Shown piece by piece: positions 50,766-63,148 of a DNA stretch of 64,000 nucleotides. The stretch's first letter is position 1; each line of letters opens with the position of its first letter. Under the pieces are notes generated by a model, which was not told the origin of the DNA, did not search any database, and was given only the letters and a program-made list of their open reading frames with translations. The DNA lies in assembly GCA_026413225.1 (NCBI GenBank), contig CM048552.1, positions 147,573,053 to 147,637,052 of the forward strand, in the 5' to 3' direction. Origin of the DNA: Otis tarda. Its lineage: Eukaryota; Chordata; Aves; Otidiformes; Otididae. Made by a program: the position numbers and the translations under genes.

Positions 50766-52724
50766 AAACATCTAATGTAAAAGCTTAGACTATGTGAGGA
50801 ACATTAACTTAAGCCTCACAATTTTTTTTTTCTAGACTTTTATTCCATCCAGTAAAAAGCTTAGCGGTGTTGCCATGCACTAGGTTTTTTGTTGTAAGTA
50901 TAACTTTGTAATTTGAATTCCATTCAAATTCCATTCCAGCCACTTACATTCTCAGTGGCTGACAAACCAGTCAGCTACTTTCCACCATGTGCCATCCAAG
51001 TCTGAGATCAGAATGACAAAAAATGGTTTCAAAGGAAGATGAGATGAAACCACTTCTAGACAAGGGGATTAGATTTTATTTTTTCCCCTCTCACTCTTTC
51101 TCAATTTCTCTGGTTTTGTGCTTCTAATCATCACACTACCTAAGAAACTGCTATGGAAGAACAAGAGCTGTTTGTTTACTTTGCAGAGCAATTTATATTC
51201 TTATTTTTCCTTGGAACAGATTTTATTGGTTATGTTTTCCTTCTTTTTTTTTTTTTTTGTTTTTGTTGCTTGTTAGCAGTTATCAGTTAGAAAAGAGTCC
51301 TACACTTTTTGGTCATAGGAGTCCATATAATTCTGGAAGAGGGCAGTCTTTAGTGAAATAAAGTATTTTTGTTACTCTTGCTACTTCTGAGTGTAAATAT
51401 GTTCTTGAAATCCAAGAGAGAGGTCCATTAGGATTGAACTGTAAAAGAAATGCATTTTAAATGTACATTTGATTATTTTTTCCAATTCTTATTCCTATAT
51501 AACAGATTTGTACAAATTTATAGCCACTATATTTGGATTATTTGGATGTCCTTTTTTTTTCCTAGTTCAGAATTTTCTATTTCAATTTTTAGTTTTAAAA
51601 TGATTTAGCCAGCTCAGGAGATACTCTTTAATACAAAGAAAAGTACAAGAATGACTGAACACTATTATAGAATAAAATGAAAGGAAGAAAGTATTAAGAG
51701 GTGAAGGAGGTGTTATTGATGTAGAAAATGAAATGGAGACCTTTTTCCAAAGACGTCTTAAAAGAACTGTCCTTACAGTGCCTTCCTGCCATTTTCTTCC
51801 TTTCCCCAAAGATTTTGTAGGTAAAACCCTGTATCGTAGGTGGTTTTCTACTCATGAAATATTCATCAGCTCTGCAGTCTTCACTTAAAGGAAGGAGCCA
51901 ATGAAAGAAAAATACTTTAGATATTCTTATTAGAAGAAATTCAGTGCTGCTTAACTTCAAAAATTAGGTGCATTTGAGAAAGAGAACTATGTCACAGTCT
52001 TCAATTTATTAGCTCTCTCCCTATAAATCTGTAGCTAATGATGTAATATGTAATGGGAAAATCATATTTGATTTATATTCAGTTCCATTAGGAATATGAC
52101 CTTTTATCATTCTGAGCAACATGGGTACTATTTTTTGCCTGAAGTGGAGATATCTAAACAGAGTAGCTTCTGAATCATTGGAACAATGACTGATAACAAT
52201 TTTTGAAATAATCTGTCAGGAGATTGCTGGTTATTTGAAATGGATTAAAAATTTGCTTGAAAAATCTTGTGTGAAACCTTAGTCTATTGATGAAATATGG
52301 AGTCAGATAGGGTGAAATGTCTTCATTTCACCTTCATCATTGCTAAAATAAGAATGATGAATCCTCCAAATAAAGCAATTATTATCATATTGATAAAATG
52401 TATTTTTAATTAAAAGTTTTTTTTTTCTGAAACATCTGTAAAAGACATTGAAAAATGAAGGAAAATACTGTTATTTCAGCTCAAAGTGTGATATTCAGTG
52501 CAAATTTATTTGATTTCAAAAAAAAAAAACCCATGAAATCACTGAAGCCATGAAATTTTTCTCCCTTTTCAATGCTTTTTCAGGACCGTCAGTAAGCCAG
52601 AACATTCATTATTCACAAAATTGTATGGAGTACTTCTCTTTTCCTTGGATTTCAGTGTCAAGAATGGAATCAGACTTAGTAATTAATACATGAAGGCTAT
52701 AACTGCATTTTCTCATCGTCTCAG
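50766..52724. other. Gene-free AT-rich DNA
   Basis: No gene was recognised. A long T run lies at about 51245-51258 within a T-rich tract. Confidence 0.5.
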
Positions 52725-52816
52725 CTCCTACAAGAACTTCCCTGCCCTTATAGAAAGAACATTCAAAGGGAAAGTCATTGTGGCTCAAGTTAAGTCAGGT
52801 TGTCAGGACATCGGTG
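52725..52816 (+). other. Candidate internal coding exon, gene unknown
   Basis: A 92-base segment sits between a pyrimidine-rich acceptor (GCATTTTCTCATCGTCTCAG, 52705-52724) and a consensus donor (GTGAGT, 52817-52822). The open frame reads SYKNFPALIERTFKGKVIVA, then QVKSGCQDIG, with one base left over at each end. The composition is protein-like, and the frame is open on both sides (52690-52941). No family was recognised and no partner exon was identified. Segments of this length with both signals do occur by chance in tens of kilobases, so this remains a weak call. Confidence 0.2.
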
Positions 52817-53970
52817 GTGAGTACGAAGCAGAAATACAGGGTCTGCATGCAGGTGATTATCACTCACAGGAAAATCTAAGACAGACATTTCCAAGATTGC
52901 AGCAGCACAGGACTAAAGATTCTCCACGTGAAAAAGAATGAGTGATGGGAAGGAGAGCCTTGCAGTGGCATTTACAGGGGCTACTTCTTCAGAACCTCCT
53001 TGCTTTTAACTTGGACAAGATGGCACAAGACATATGGCATTGGCATGTAAAGATAGTGTTCAGGGAAATCAAAGTCATATTTCCCACTGAATTATCTGGG
53101 ATTGCTTCCTCATGATTGCTTTCACCAAGCTCTTTTGAGACAGGTTAGGTCACCAAGTACAGATTATCACACATCATAAAATTCATTTTATTGAGACCAT
53201 TTATGAGTGGATACATGGACTTTTCATAAACTAAAAATGAAAGAGAATCAGGAAAGCTATCATTGCAAAACTGATTTCTTATCAAAGTACAAATATATGT
53301 AAATGGAGAAAAAAAAGAGAAAATATTAATTAAAAAAGAAAAAAAATTTAAAACTTAGACAAATTTTGAAACTAGTTTTGGTTACTTTTGAAACTATAGT
53401 TTTGTTGTCTAACACTCTGAACTGCTGCCAAGGGGTCAGGCTGAGCTACCTGTTCCGTGATGCATTTGGTGATGAGTTCTGATGCCTCATTGCAGTACAA
53501 CCAGAAAATCGTCTCCCAGAGAAGAATGAAGCATGAGGCATTTGAACACGGTTCCCTTAAAATACCTCAATAACATCTGTAAATCGCTCTCTGGATTTTG
53601 ATCATAAGATTTAAGGTTCCTTTATGCTGTTTGTGATGAGAATTAGAAGTACCCATGTGAAAAAGAAAAAAAATATTCAAACATCTTCATTGATGTGGTA
53701 TGATCCTTAGGTAATCTGTGTGTTGACGTTTTATATCGGTGTTTAGCCTGCCTTTCCTGTGCTGTTGAGTACCTCAGTTTGTATCAGAAGAAAGACTTGC
53801 CTGGAGGAAAAGAAGACTTAACTCAGTCAGAAGAAGACTAAAGTGACACGAGTAGGTAGAGAAAAACATCAAGATAACGTGTTTTGCCAAAATCTGTGTG
53901 ACTGTTGTAGGTAAGCTACCGTTAAGGCAGGAACCTTTCTTCACTGAATGTTGATCAGCTTAAGTATGAG
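52817..53970. other. Gene-free DNA
   Basis: No gene was recognised. An A-rich tract lies at about 53307-53354, followed by a small imperfect direct repeat (TTTTGAAACT twice, near 53366 and 53388). Confidence 0.5.
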
Positions 53971-54460
53971 AAATCATAGAAGCATAGAATGGTTTGGGTT
54001 GCAAGGGACCTTCAAAGGTCACCTAGACCAATCCCCCCTGCAAGGAGCAGGGACATTTCCAACTAGATAAGGTTGCTCAGAGCCCCATCCAATCTGGCCT
54101 CGAAGGTTTCCAGGGATGGGGCATCCACCACCTCTCTGGGCAACTTATTCCTGTGTTCTACCACCCTCATTGTAGAAAATTTTTTCCTAAAATAATCTGA
54201 ATCTACCTCCCTCTATTTTGAAACCAAAGGCAAGAGGCCTTACTGAAGAGTTTCTCCCCATCTTTCCTATAGGCCCCCTTTAAGTACTGGAAGGCTGCTA
54301 TAAGGTCTCCCCGGAGCCTCGTTTTCTCCAGGCTCAACAGCCCCAACTCTCTCAGCCTGTCCCCATAGGAGAGGTGATCCAGCCCTCTTATCATCTTGGT
54401 GGCCCTCCTCTGGACTCTCTCCAACTGGTCCATGTCCTTCTCATGTTGGGGGCCTCAGGT
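53971..54460 (-). mobile_element. CR1 LINE, 3' fragment
   Basis: Reverse-strand CR1 of about 490 bases, from the complement of the tail (AAATCATAGAAGCATAGAATGG) through the 3' UTR and the C-terminal end of ORF2. It ends upstream at the region encoding [15 protein letters not shown], near 54433. The reading frame is interrupted: bases expected around the CD(R/M)RGNGF motif are missing near 54230, which shifts the frame. The ORF2 tail ends differ only modestly from the 58697 copy, so this is the same or a closely related subfamily. Confidence 0.95.
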
Positions 54461-57400
54461 CGGCATGACTTTGTTGCTCTTCTCAGTGAATGCAGATAAT
54501 ACCTCAAAGACTTACTTTCATTACACATTTGCCTTCAGAACGTTTCAGTTCAGTGAAGGGAACACCACCTATTCTTCTGTGAATGTTAAGCTAGAAGTTT
54601 TGATTTTTCAAGATATAAGGAGTATTTCATTTTAGAAGCCTGGTTTAATCTATCATTTTGCAAGAGATTGAAATGGAAACCACTTTGACTTAACTGAGAC
54701 ATTTAATTCAATCTTAAATGTTACTTACGGATGTAGCTATCTAGCTTCGGTAAATGATACTTTTTCATAAACTAAGGAAATTTTGATGGAATAGCTTGAA
54801 TCTTTTCAACTTCTTTCAGATTGCTCAGGAGTAACTGAGAAATCCTTACCATCTTTCCTACAACATGTTCAAATCTCCAGCTGAGAAATGATATGCATTA
54901 CCATGACTTCTACTGAGTCATAGGGGATAGGAAATTCGTGCAGCAGAACCCGGGAAAGGCATTCTTACCTAGACTACTAAATGCTGTCTTCCAGGGCTTG
55001 CAGTTATCTTAAAAAAAGAAAATAAAAACCTTTTCCTTTGGTTTGCTGAAATCACACTGTTTAACCATGACACTTCTCTCCGCTTCCCCAATTCCTTCCC
55101 CCCTCACTGGAAACAGTACTTTGGGCCCTTACCATGCCACTGCTTGGTGGCTGGTAGTTGGTAGCTCCTCTGTGGAGGATAAGCAGCATCTGCTAGAGAC
55201 AGTCCTCTGCCCATTGTTGTGGAGTCTGAGTCTCTTCCACCCTGGGACAGAGGTTAGCCCCTCAAGGAGACAGGGAGATGTTTTCGGAGTTGAGGGGGAT
55301 GAGCCTGGCCATTAGGAGCCAAAAGGACTGAGGTATAGATAAATCATTAGGCTGCCTGTGCCCAGGCGAGATTTTGGCTTGAAGCAGGAGCCTTTGAACA
55401 CTGCAGTTCCACCCAGACATTTCTGCCCCATAGATTTTTCAATCATTTTCTAGACTAACACAGGAAGACCCAAGTAAGAACATAAACCTCTTTTATTTGC
55501 AAATCCTTCTAAAGTGATAGAAGAAGCCTTAGATGGAAATTATTCTGAATTGCTGAAGAAAATAAATGCATTTAGATTTGTGAAAATTTACTACAGTGAG
55601 AAAACGACAGGATTTTAAAAAAAGCAAAAAACCAATAAACCTTCTTTTGCTCATGTAAGGTTCATTGAAAGAAAAATACCACACTCGTTAATATTTTGCA
55701 CTTAAACTAGTACCATTATGCTTTCAACAGAAGCCTTTGTAACTACATATCTTGGCAATAACTACTTTAGGAAAATGAAGTTTATTACTAAAATATGTTC
55801 CACATAAAAAAAAAAAAAACCCACCAAAAAAACCAGTGGGATTTTTTTATCCCTATATCTTTTTTATGGGTTCTTCTAAATTTTTTATCAAGGTAAGTTG
55901 TCCTCTGAACTCACTGTGCAGAATGTGTTCCTTTTCAGAAGAACAGCATTTGCATGTAGTAGATGATAAGGCAGAACTCATGCAACTATTTCATAGCCCT
56001 AAAAAATATCATGATTCTATAGCACCATGATAGGCTTGTTAGTTTACAAAGGGTCAGCGTGCATCATTAAAAGAACGAGTAAGCTTTTGATTTTAATTGT
56101 AATTGTAATCCTCTCCACTGAAGCCTCAAATGCATCGTTTGAAATCTAGTGGAGATGTGAGTTTTCACTGCAGCCACTTTACGTTTGTGATACATTAAAA
56201 GGTGTAATCCAAGTGAAATGTAAATGACTGTTCTTGAAAACAAATTACAAATGAAGATAACAGGGCAGCATACTAGCACTAAAGCATCCGAGAGCCCATC
56301 TGAGGCGGTTTTCCTTCAGACCCAAATTGCAGCAGCCCTGTTATCATGGGTAATAGGGTGCTGCTAAGGCAGGTTGATTACAAGGCATTGTAAACAATCC
56401 TTTTATATGTGGTGTCTCAGTAGACACACACACACAACATTAATCAGCTGAATTCAAACAGAGACACAAAGGGAAGTGGTGGGCCAGCCCCTGTTGCTTT
56501 AACTCGCACCCTAAGTGGTCAAAGATCAGTGCTTGCTTGCCACCAAGGGGTTTTCCTTCCCTTCGCAATCAGCATTAACTTGTATGAAATCTTAATTGTG
56601 AGCCCCATGGAAAACAAGAAAATGAACACTTGAGGTTTCCTCTCGGAAAGGGCTGTTTCTTCATGCTTCGAGGTATAGCAATTTTGCTTCGTTTAGGCAG
56701 CGGCCTCCCTGGGACAGGGCTGGGCTCTGTTTTGTGTGTTTGCCCTGGAAACGGGGGCTGGATGAAGCTGCAGGATGAGTTGGTGTGGCAGGTTCTGCCC
56801 AGCACTGTGGCCTCGCTCCTGGACCACCACGCAGCACTAGACTGTGGAGAGACCAACCTTCTCCCTGCTGAGGCCCTTCTCCCACAATAAATCCCCCTTT
56901 CCAAATAAACACCCACCCAGCCAGCCCTATTGCATTAACAGCAGCTGGTTTCAGAGGTTTTTTTTTATATTACCAGTCCCCTTCTGAAACTTGTAATGAC
57001 TCAGTTTACTACACCGCTCAACCTGTTTAAAATGTTCATGCATTTATAGCATGTACTGCCAAGAAATCTCCTCTGTAATTGGAGATTTGCTGTAGAAAAG
57101 CTGCTGCAATGGAGTGTAGAGAATAAGCATCTCTTGGAAGGACGTTGATGCAACATGGAAAAGCAGGTAGGCTACAGAAAGAGCAAAGTGCAATAAATAG
57201 CTTCTATTTAAAAAAAAATAAATAGAGTAATTTAAGTCTGCCTGAAGATAGCTTTAAATAAATCAATGAATGATAATAATAACATTCACTGAATGATAGC
57301 TAAAGAATACCTTATAGAGTAACTTACAGCAATTCTGCGAGAGGCCAGCTACGCGTAATCTTTGAGAATGGCCATACTCAGCAATTCAATTTATTGTGGA

Positions 57401-58696
57401 AAACTTTAGTTGAATACTTTAATTAAAACATCTGTAATTCTTTAGGACAAGGAATATCTACTGTCAGCTCATTAAAGAAAAAGAGAATATGTAAATGTAG
57501 GAATCCCATAGAACTGAGCATAAAAAGCATTTTAAATTGGTGATAATTACGAAAAGTTTGAAACCTAGGTGCTGGGACACCACAAAGTATTACTAATGGC
57601 ATTTGGGGACTTTCACATCTAGGTTTCTGGTTAAAATCCAGTCCCAACTGAGTGATATAAAATGTTTCTTCAGCATGGGATGGCAAATGAGCTATTAGCC
57701 TTCAGACCTACTTCCCCGGAGGTGTCTGTATCATTAAAAACTCAGGGACATGGCAGGTATCTTTCAGGAAATTTGGAAGACTGGATGGAAATGGACAATG
57801 TTTTGCACTCCTCTCCAGAATCTGACCCTCTAGTAGAGATTGTCTCCAGCACTCTTACAGAAACAATGGCTGTTTATTTAATCCTTTAAAGGGGAACAGA
57901 AGACACTAATACTTGACCATATTACACTTGGCTGTTTTTTCCCATTTTGCTTCTGATTACATATTTGTAATGTTTTTCGTGGATCAGGCCTGTTTTGTAG
58001 TAATACTGGGGAAAAATGTATCAGCACGTGGGTTTGCACATGAGTCTGTAGAGTGCAAATAAGCATGGGATTACAAATGCAATGCAAATGGCATACGCAC
58101 ACCGGTGCAAAATATAGTGAGTGAATGATTATGAAACCTCAACAGCATGAATAGACTGACAGACCTTTACTGAAAAGTTTCTTTATTCCCTGTGCAGGCA
58201 CACTATGAGCATCAGTACAGCCATTTCCACTGGCCTGCTTTGCCGACGTATGTGATCACCATTACTTACAGGGGATAGCTCCAGGAATATAAAGGTAATT
58301 CATATCACTTAGCTCTTGGATTTACTTCAACCTGTTCAAAGAGGGTGATAAGTGGGTTTCTTTTGCAGGATGGTTCTCAGGAGGGATATGACAGGGATAT
58401 TAATCCTCCAGTATTAACTCAGAGTGCATTTCCTTTAAGATAGTAATCTAAACAGTATTATTATTAGTATCAAATATTTTTCTGTACTCACCAATCCAGT
58501 CTAAATTTAGCTGGAGACTTACATTGAAGAGCTCTAGGGGCACAGATGGTACTTGTCACTTTAAATCTAAATAGTAACCCAACAGCACAAAACCTGAAAA
58601 TCCTCTTTCAGACATTGCAGGGACTGGTTTCTGAGACCAAACACTGGGCTCATCACTTGGAATTTCCATTCTAATGAGATTATGTTTTATAAATGT
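54461..58696. other. Gene-free DNA with a small GC-rich islet
   Basis: No gene was recognised. A GC-rich islet at about 56575-56916 has open frames of over 80 codons on both strands and AATAAA at 56886-56891 and 56904-56909. An A-run with CCCACC lies near 55806, and a short CA repeat near 56422. The segment 56940-57130 looks like non-coding DNA under constraint, but this is only an impression. Confidence 0.5.
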
Positions 58697-61050
58697 GTCC
58701 TCATGGGGGATTTCAACCACCCTGACATCTGTTGGAGAGACAACACAGCAAGGCACAGGCAGTCCAGGAGGTTCCTGGAATGCGTGGACAATAACTTCCT
58801 CCTGCAGGCGATAGAGGAGCCAACAAGGAGGGGGGCCATGCTCAACCTTGTGCTCACCAACAGGGAGGGACTGTTGGGGGATGTGAAACTGAAGGACAGC
58901 CTTGGCTGCAGCGACCACAACATGGTGGAGTTCAAGATCCACGGGGCAGCAAGGAAACTACACGGCAAGCTCTCTGCCCTAGACTTCAAGAAGGCGGACT
59001 TCGGCCTCTTCAGGGACCTGATGGGCAAAGTGCCATGGGAGGCGGCCCTGGAGGGAAGAGGGGCCCAGGAAAGTTGTTCCACATTCAAGGAGCACCTCCT
59101 CCAAGCTCAGCAGAGGTGCATGATGATGAAGAACAAGTAGGGCAAAAAGGCCAGGAGGCCCGCATGGATGAGCAAGGAGCTCCGGGACCAACTGAAAGTG
59201 AAGAGGAAAGCCTATAGAGGGTGGAAGCAGGGACAGGTAGCCTGGGAGGACTACAAAGAGGCTGTGTGAGTGGCCAGGGATCAGATGAGGAATGTTAAAG
59301 CCCTGATGGAATTGAATCTGGCCAGGGATATAAAAAGCAACAAGAAAAGCTTCTATAGGTATGTAGGGGACAAAAGAAAGTCCAAGGAGAATGTAGGCCC
59401 CCTCTAGAAGGAAACTGGTGTCCTGGTTACCCGGGACATGGAGAAGGCTGAGGTACTCAATGACTTCTTTGCCTCAGTCTTCACTGAAAAGGGCTCTTGT
59501 CTCACCACCCAAGCTGTGGAAGGCACAAGCAGGGACTGCAAAGATGAAGAACCGCCCACAGTACTGGAAGAGCAGGTTCGGGAACATCTGAGGAACTTGA
59601 GGGTGTACAAGTCCAGGGGACCTGATGAGATCCATCCGCGGGTCCTGAGGGAACTGGCGGATGAAGTTGCCAAGCCACTGGCCGTCATATTTGAGAAATC
59701 GTGGCGGTCTGGTGAGGTCCCCGATGACTGGAAGAGAGGGAACATAACCCCCATTTTTAAAAAGGGGAACAAGGAGGACCAGGGCAACTGCAGGCTGGTC
59801 AGCCTCACCTCTGTGCCTGGCAAGGTCATGGAGCAGATTCTCCTGGAAACCATGCTAAGGCACATGGAGAGCAAGGAGGTGGTTGGCGACAGCCAACATG
59901 GCTTCACCAAGGGCAGATTGTGCCTGACCAATTTGGTGGCCTTCTATGACGGGGTGACAGCATCAGTGGACAAGGGACGAGCGACAGATACCATCTACCT
60001 GGACTTGTGCAAAGCGTCTGACACTGTCCCGCATGATATCCTTCTCTCTAAACTAGAGAGGCATGGGTTTGATGGACGGACCACTCGGTGGATAAGGAGT
60101 TGGCTGGATGGCCACACTAAGAGAGTGGTGCTTAACGGCTCGATGTCCAAGTGGAGACCGGTCACGAGTGCCGTCCCTCAAGGGTACTTGTTGGGCCCAG
60201 CCCTGTTCAACACCTTTGTCGGCGACATGGACAGTGGGATAGAGTGCACCCTCAGCAAGTTCGCCGATGACACCAAGCTGTGTGGTACCGTCGACACGCT
60301 AGAAGGGAGGGATGCCATGACAGGCTGGAGACGTGGGCCCGTGCCAACTTCATGAATTTCAACAAGGCCAAGTGCAAGGTCCTGCACCTGGGTCATGGCA
60401 ATCCCAGGCACAAATACAGGCTGGGTGGAGAATGGATTGAGAGCAGCCCTGAGGAGAAGGACTTGGGAGTGCTGGTGTATGAGAAGCTCAACATGAGCAG
60501 GCAATATGCTCTTGTGGCCCAGAAGGCCAACCGCATCCTGGGCTGCATCAAGAGAAGCGTGGCCAGCAGGTCGAGGGAGGTGATTCTCCCCCTCTACTCT
60601 GCCCTGGTGAGATCCCACCTGGAGTACTGTGTCGAGTTCTGGAGCCCCCAACATAAGAAGGACATGGACCAGTTGGAGAAGGTCCAGAGGAGGGCCACAA
60701 AGATGATAAGACAGCTGGAGCACCTCTCCTATGAGGACAGGCTGAGAGAGTTGGGGCTGTTCAGCCTGGAGAAGAGAAGGCTCTGGGGAGACCTGATAGC
60801 GGTCTTCCATTACCTCAAGGGGGCCTACAAGAAAGATGGGGAGAGGCTGTTCAGTAGGGCCTGTTGTGATAGGATGAGGGGTAATGGTTTTAAAATAGAG
60901 GCAGGTAGATTTAGATTGGAAATTAGGAAAAATTTTTTTACCATGAGGGTTGTAGAACACTGGAACAGGTTGCCCAGAGAGGTGGTGGATGCCCCATCCC
61001 TGGAAACGTTCAAGGCCAGGCTGGATGAGGCTCTGAGCAACCTGATCTAG
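58697..61050 (+). pseudogene. CR1 ORF2 (endonuclease-reverse transcriptase), broken
   Basis: The encoded protein would nick target DNA and copy CR1 RNA at the break. Present in order are the end of the endonuclease-exonuclease-phosphatase domain, with MGDFN (58703-58717) and the catalytic SDH (58910-58918), then the linker, the reverse transcriptase and the C-terminal region. Reverse transcriptase motifs are [59 protein letters not shown] and the catalytic FADD (60260-60271). Four lesions disable it. TAG at 59138-59140, TGA at 59267-59269 and TAG at 59405-59407 are all in the main frame. A frame change near 60318 moves the rest into another frame, open to 61050, and is consistent with a small deletion. 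DLCKAF is also changed to DLCKAS. The N-terminal half is absent. Confidence 0.95.
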
Positions 61051-61133
61051 TTGGGGATGTCCCTGTTCCTTGCAGGGGGGTTGGACTAGATGACCTTTGA
61101 AGGTCCCTTCCAACTCTAACCATTCTATGAGTC
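58697..61133 (+). mobile_element. CR1 LINE, largest copy, 5'-truncated
   Basis: A 2.4-kb sense-strand CR1, the most complete in the window and distinctly GC-richer than the surroundings. Full-length CR1 is about 4.5 kb with two ORFs. This copy starts inside the ORF2 endonuclease domain and runs through the reverse transcriptase to the TAG at 61048-61050. A roughly 60-base 3' UTR (GGGATGTCCCTGTTCC, TTGGACTAGATGACC) and a minimal CATTCTATGAGTC tail follow. TAAATGTG flanks both ends (58690-58697 and 61134-61141), a possible 8-bp target site duplication, although CR1 often lacks one. Long open stretches indicate a relatively recent insertion. Confidence 0.97.
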
Positions 61134-63148
61134 TAAATGTGGGAGAGACTATGCAAGGAGAAGTAGAAGCACTAGCTTCCAAGACCTTTAATATCCATAC
61201 TGAGAGGAGAAACACTATTATTCTTCTGCTTGAACTCCAAGGCCAAGAAATTAAGGGGATTGCTGTCACTGTGCAACACTGGAGAACCTGTTATTAAAAA
61301 AGCAAGAGGAAGCAAAGAAACTGAGTAGACTCATCCCTTTCACCACTCGGACGTCTTGGATACCCTGATACTTCTTCTTGGAGCTGTCATAAATGCCCAT
61401 TTTCTTGACTTCCGATCATGATTTTCTCTTGTCAGTGTTGCGTAACAAATATTTACTAGTCAACTGGATTAAGGTTCCGGTGTACAGAGAAGTTCATACT
61501 CTAATAAATTGCAAAGGTACCTTTAAGTTTTTAACTGGAATAATAAAATTAGAGATTTAATCATTCATGTTAAGCACAGTCTTTAAGGAGTTTCTGTATT
61601 AATATGGCCTGCCATAAAATGATCGTTAAGTTTCATTAGACAATAATAGAGATAGGAGGAATGGAAATATTGCAAAATTGTTTCCGTTAATTTAAAAATT
61701 GTATACCTTCCCAACCACTGTTAAAAAAAATAAAAGTCAGATTATTTGAAAATTTCTTAAGACTGCAACAACTTTTAAATATTTTAGAAACGTCTTTAAG
61801 AATACAAAATGCTGAGATTTGTACACAAACAAAGAGGGACATGTACCTGACTGAGTTCAGATGAACTATACAAAGGCATCTCACAGTACAGACTTGTAAC
61901 AAATTGGGCAATCCAAGATGCTGTAGTCAAGAACTATATGAAACACAAGGATCATTTGTACACATGGAGCTGAAAAATACGGCTGTTGTTTTCACTCAGA
62001 GATAATAATCATATACTTGGGCTGCAGGATAAGGCCTGCTTTCTTGGTTCATGACCATTAAGAAACAACTCTCCCATTGTTAACCTTCGTGAGGAGAGGC
62101 TGCAAATGCAGGGTCATACAGGAAACAAAGATGTGGGAATCATTTAGTGCAACCGGACACTTAGACAGGTGCCACTCTTAGTCTTTTTAATTGATCTCAT
62201 TTGTTACTTATACCTGTAAATCACACTGTTATCGTCTCTGAACAAGCAATGGAAACCAGAATTTGTCACTGACTAAAGATAGCAGACCAAGTCCTCAAAT
62301 GGGCTGGTCATATAGACTTACTGGCTTAATTACACAACAGTACATTAGATTGAAATGAGATACTTAGAAAAATTCAAATTACATGCAGGCCTCTTGTTTC
62401 TTTATCCCACATTGACACAAAACTCAGTTCAAATGCAACTGCTAAGAGAGTAAGTTACAGTCTTCTGAGAGAGACACAGACAGAGATAGAGCCAGGCCTG
62501 ACATAGTCAAAGATTTTTGTTATTATGCAATGAGATTAATCTTATGTTGGTCTAAAGGTCTACTATGCAGACAGCATGATGCTCACACCCCAGAGCTGCT
62601 GCAGCATCATGATAGGAACAGTAGCATCGTGAAGGCTGCAAACCTTCTCAGCGGGACAAATTCAGTTGCTTAAGGATTTAATTTGCTCTCACTGGAATTA
62701 CTCAGTTTTATATGAAGTCCCAAGTAAAGTCTATGGAGCATAAGAAAAGGGAGACAAATTCTCCACACTGAAAGAGTAGTACAAATATTCAGATGTGTTT
62801 TCTAGCTACTGTTGTGCATGCCTCTTAAATACAAATAAAGCCCAGAGAGAAACCCATACTGGAGTGCTAGATAACAAAATCCAACAACATATTCTTTCAT
62901 ATAAAATAACTACAAGAGCAGACTTCCAAAACAACACCTCTCCTTCCTCTGCTGTTTACATTTTGACTCCTGTTACTTCACATAATTGGTCCCCCCAGCA
63001 GAGACAGATAAAATTACGAAGACTGTTCTGCTTCCACATGATTTGCCAGCTTTCTGGAGACCCTGAAATGTTTGTTTCACAAAGCACATTCTGTCTTTTG
63101 GGGCCTTCAGGAAGACCGAGTGGATGAACAAGACTACTTCTGAACAGT
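61134..63148. other. Gene-free unique DNA
   Basis: No gene or recognisable repeat was identified. A 110-codon forward frame at 62795-63127 has no domain signature, and it ends just before the next CR1 copy. Confidence 0.5.

Noticed and set aside
58556-59931. Reverse-strand frames of 128, 133 and 175 codons
   Set aside because: They are antisense to CR1 ORF2 and follow from its base composition. They are not separate genes.
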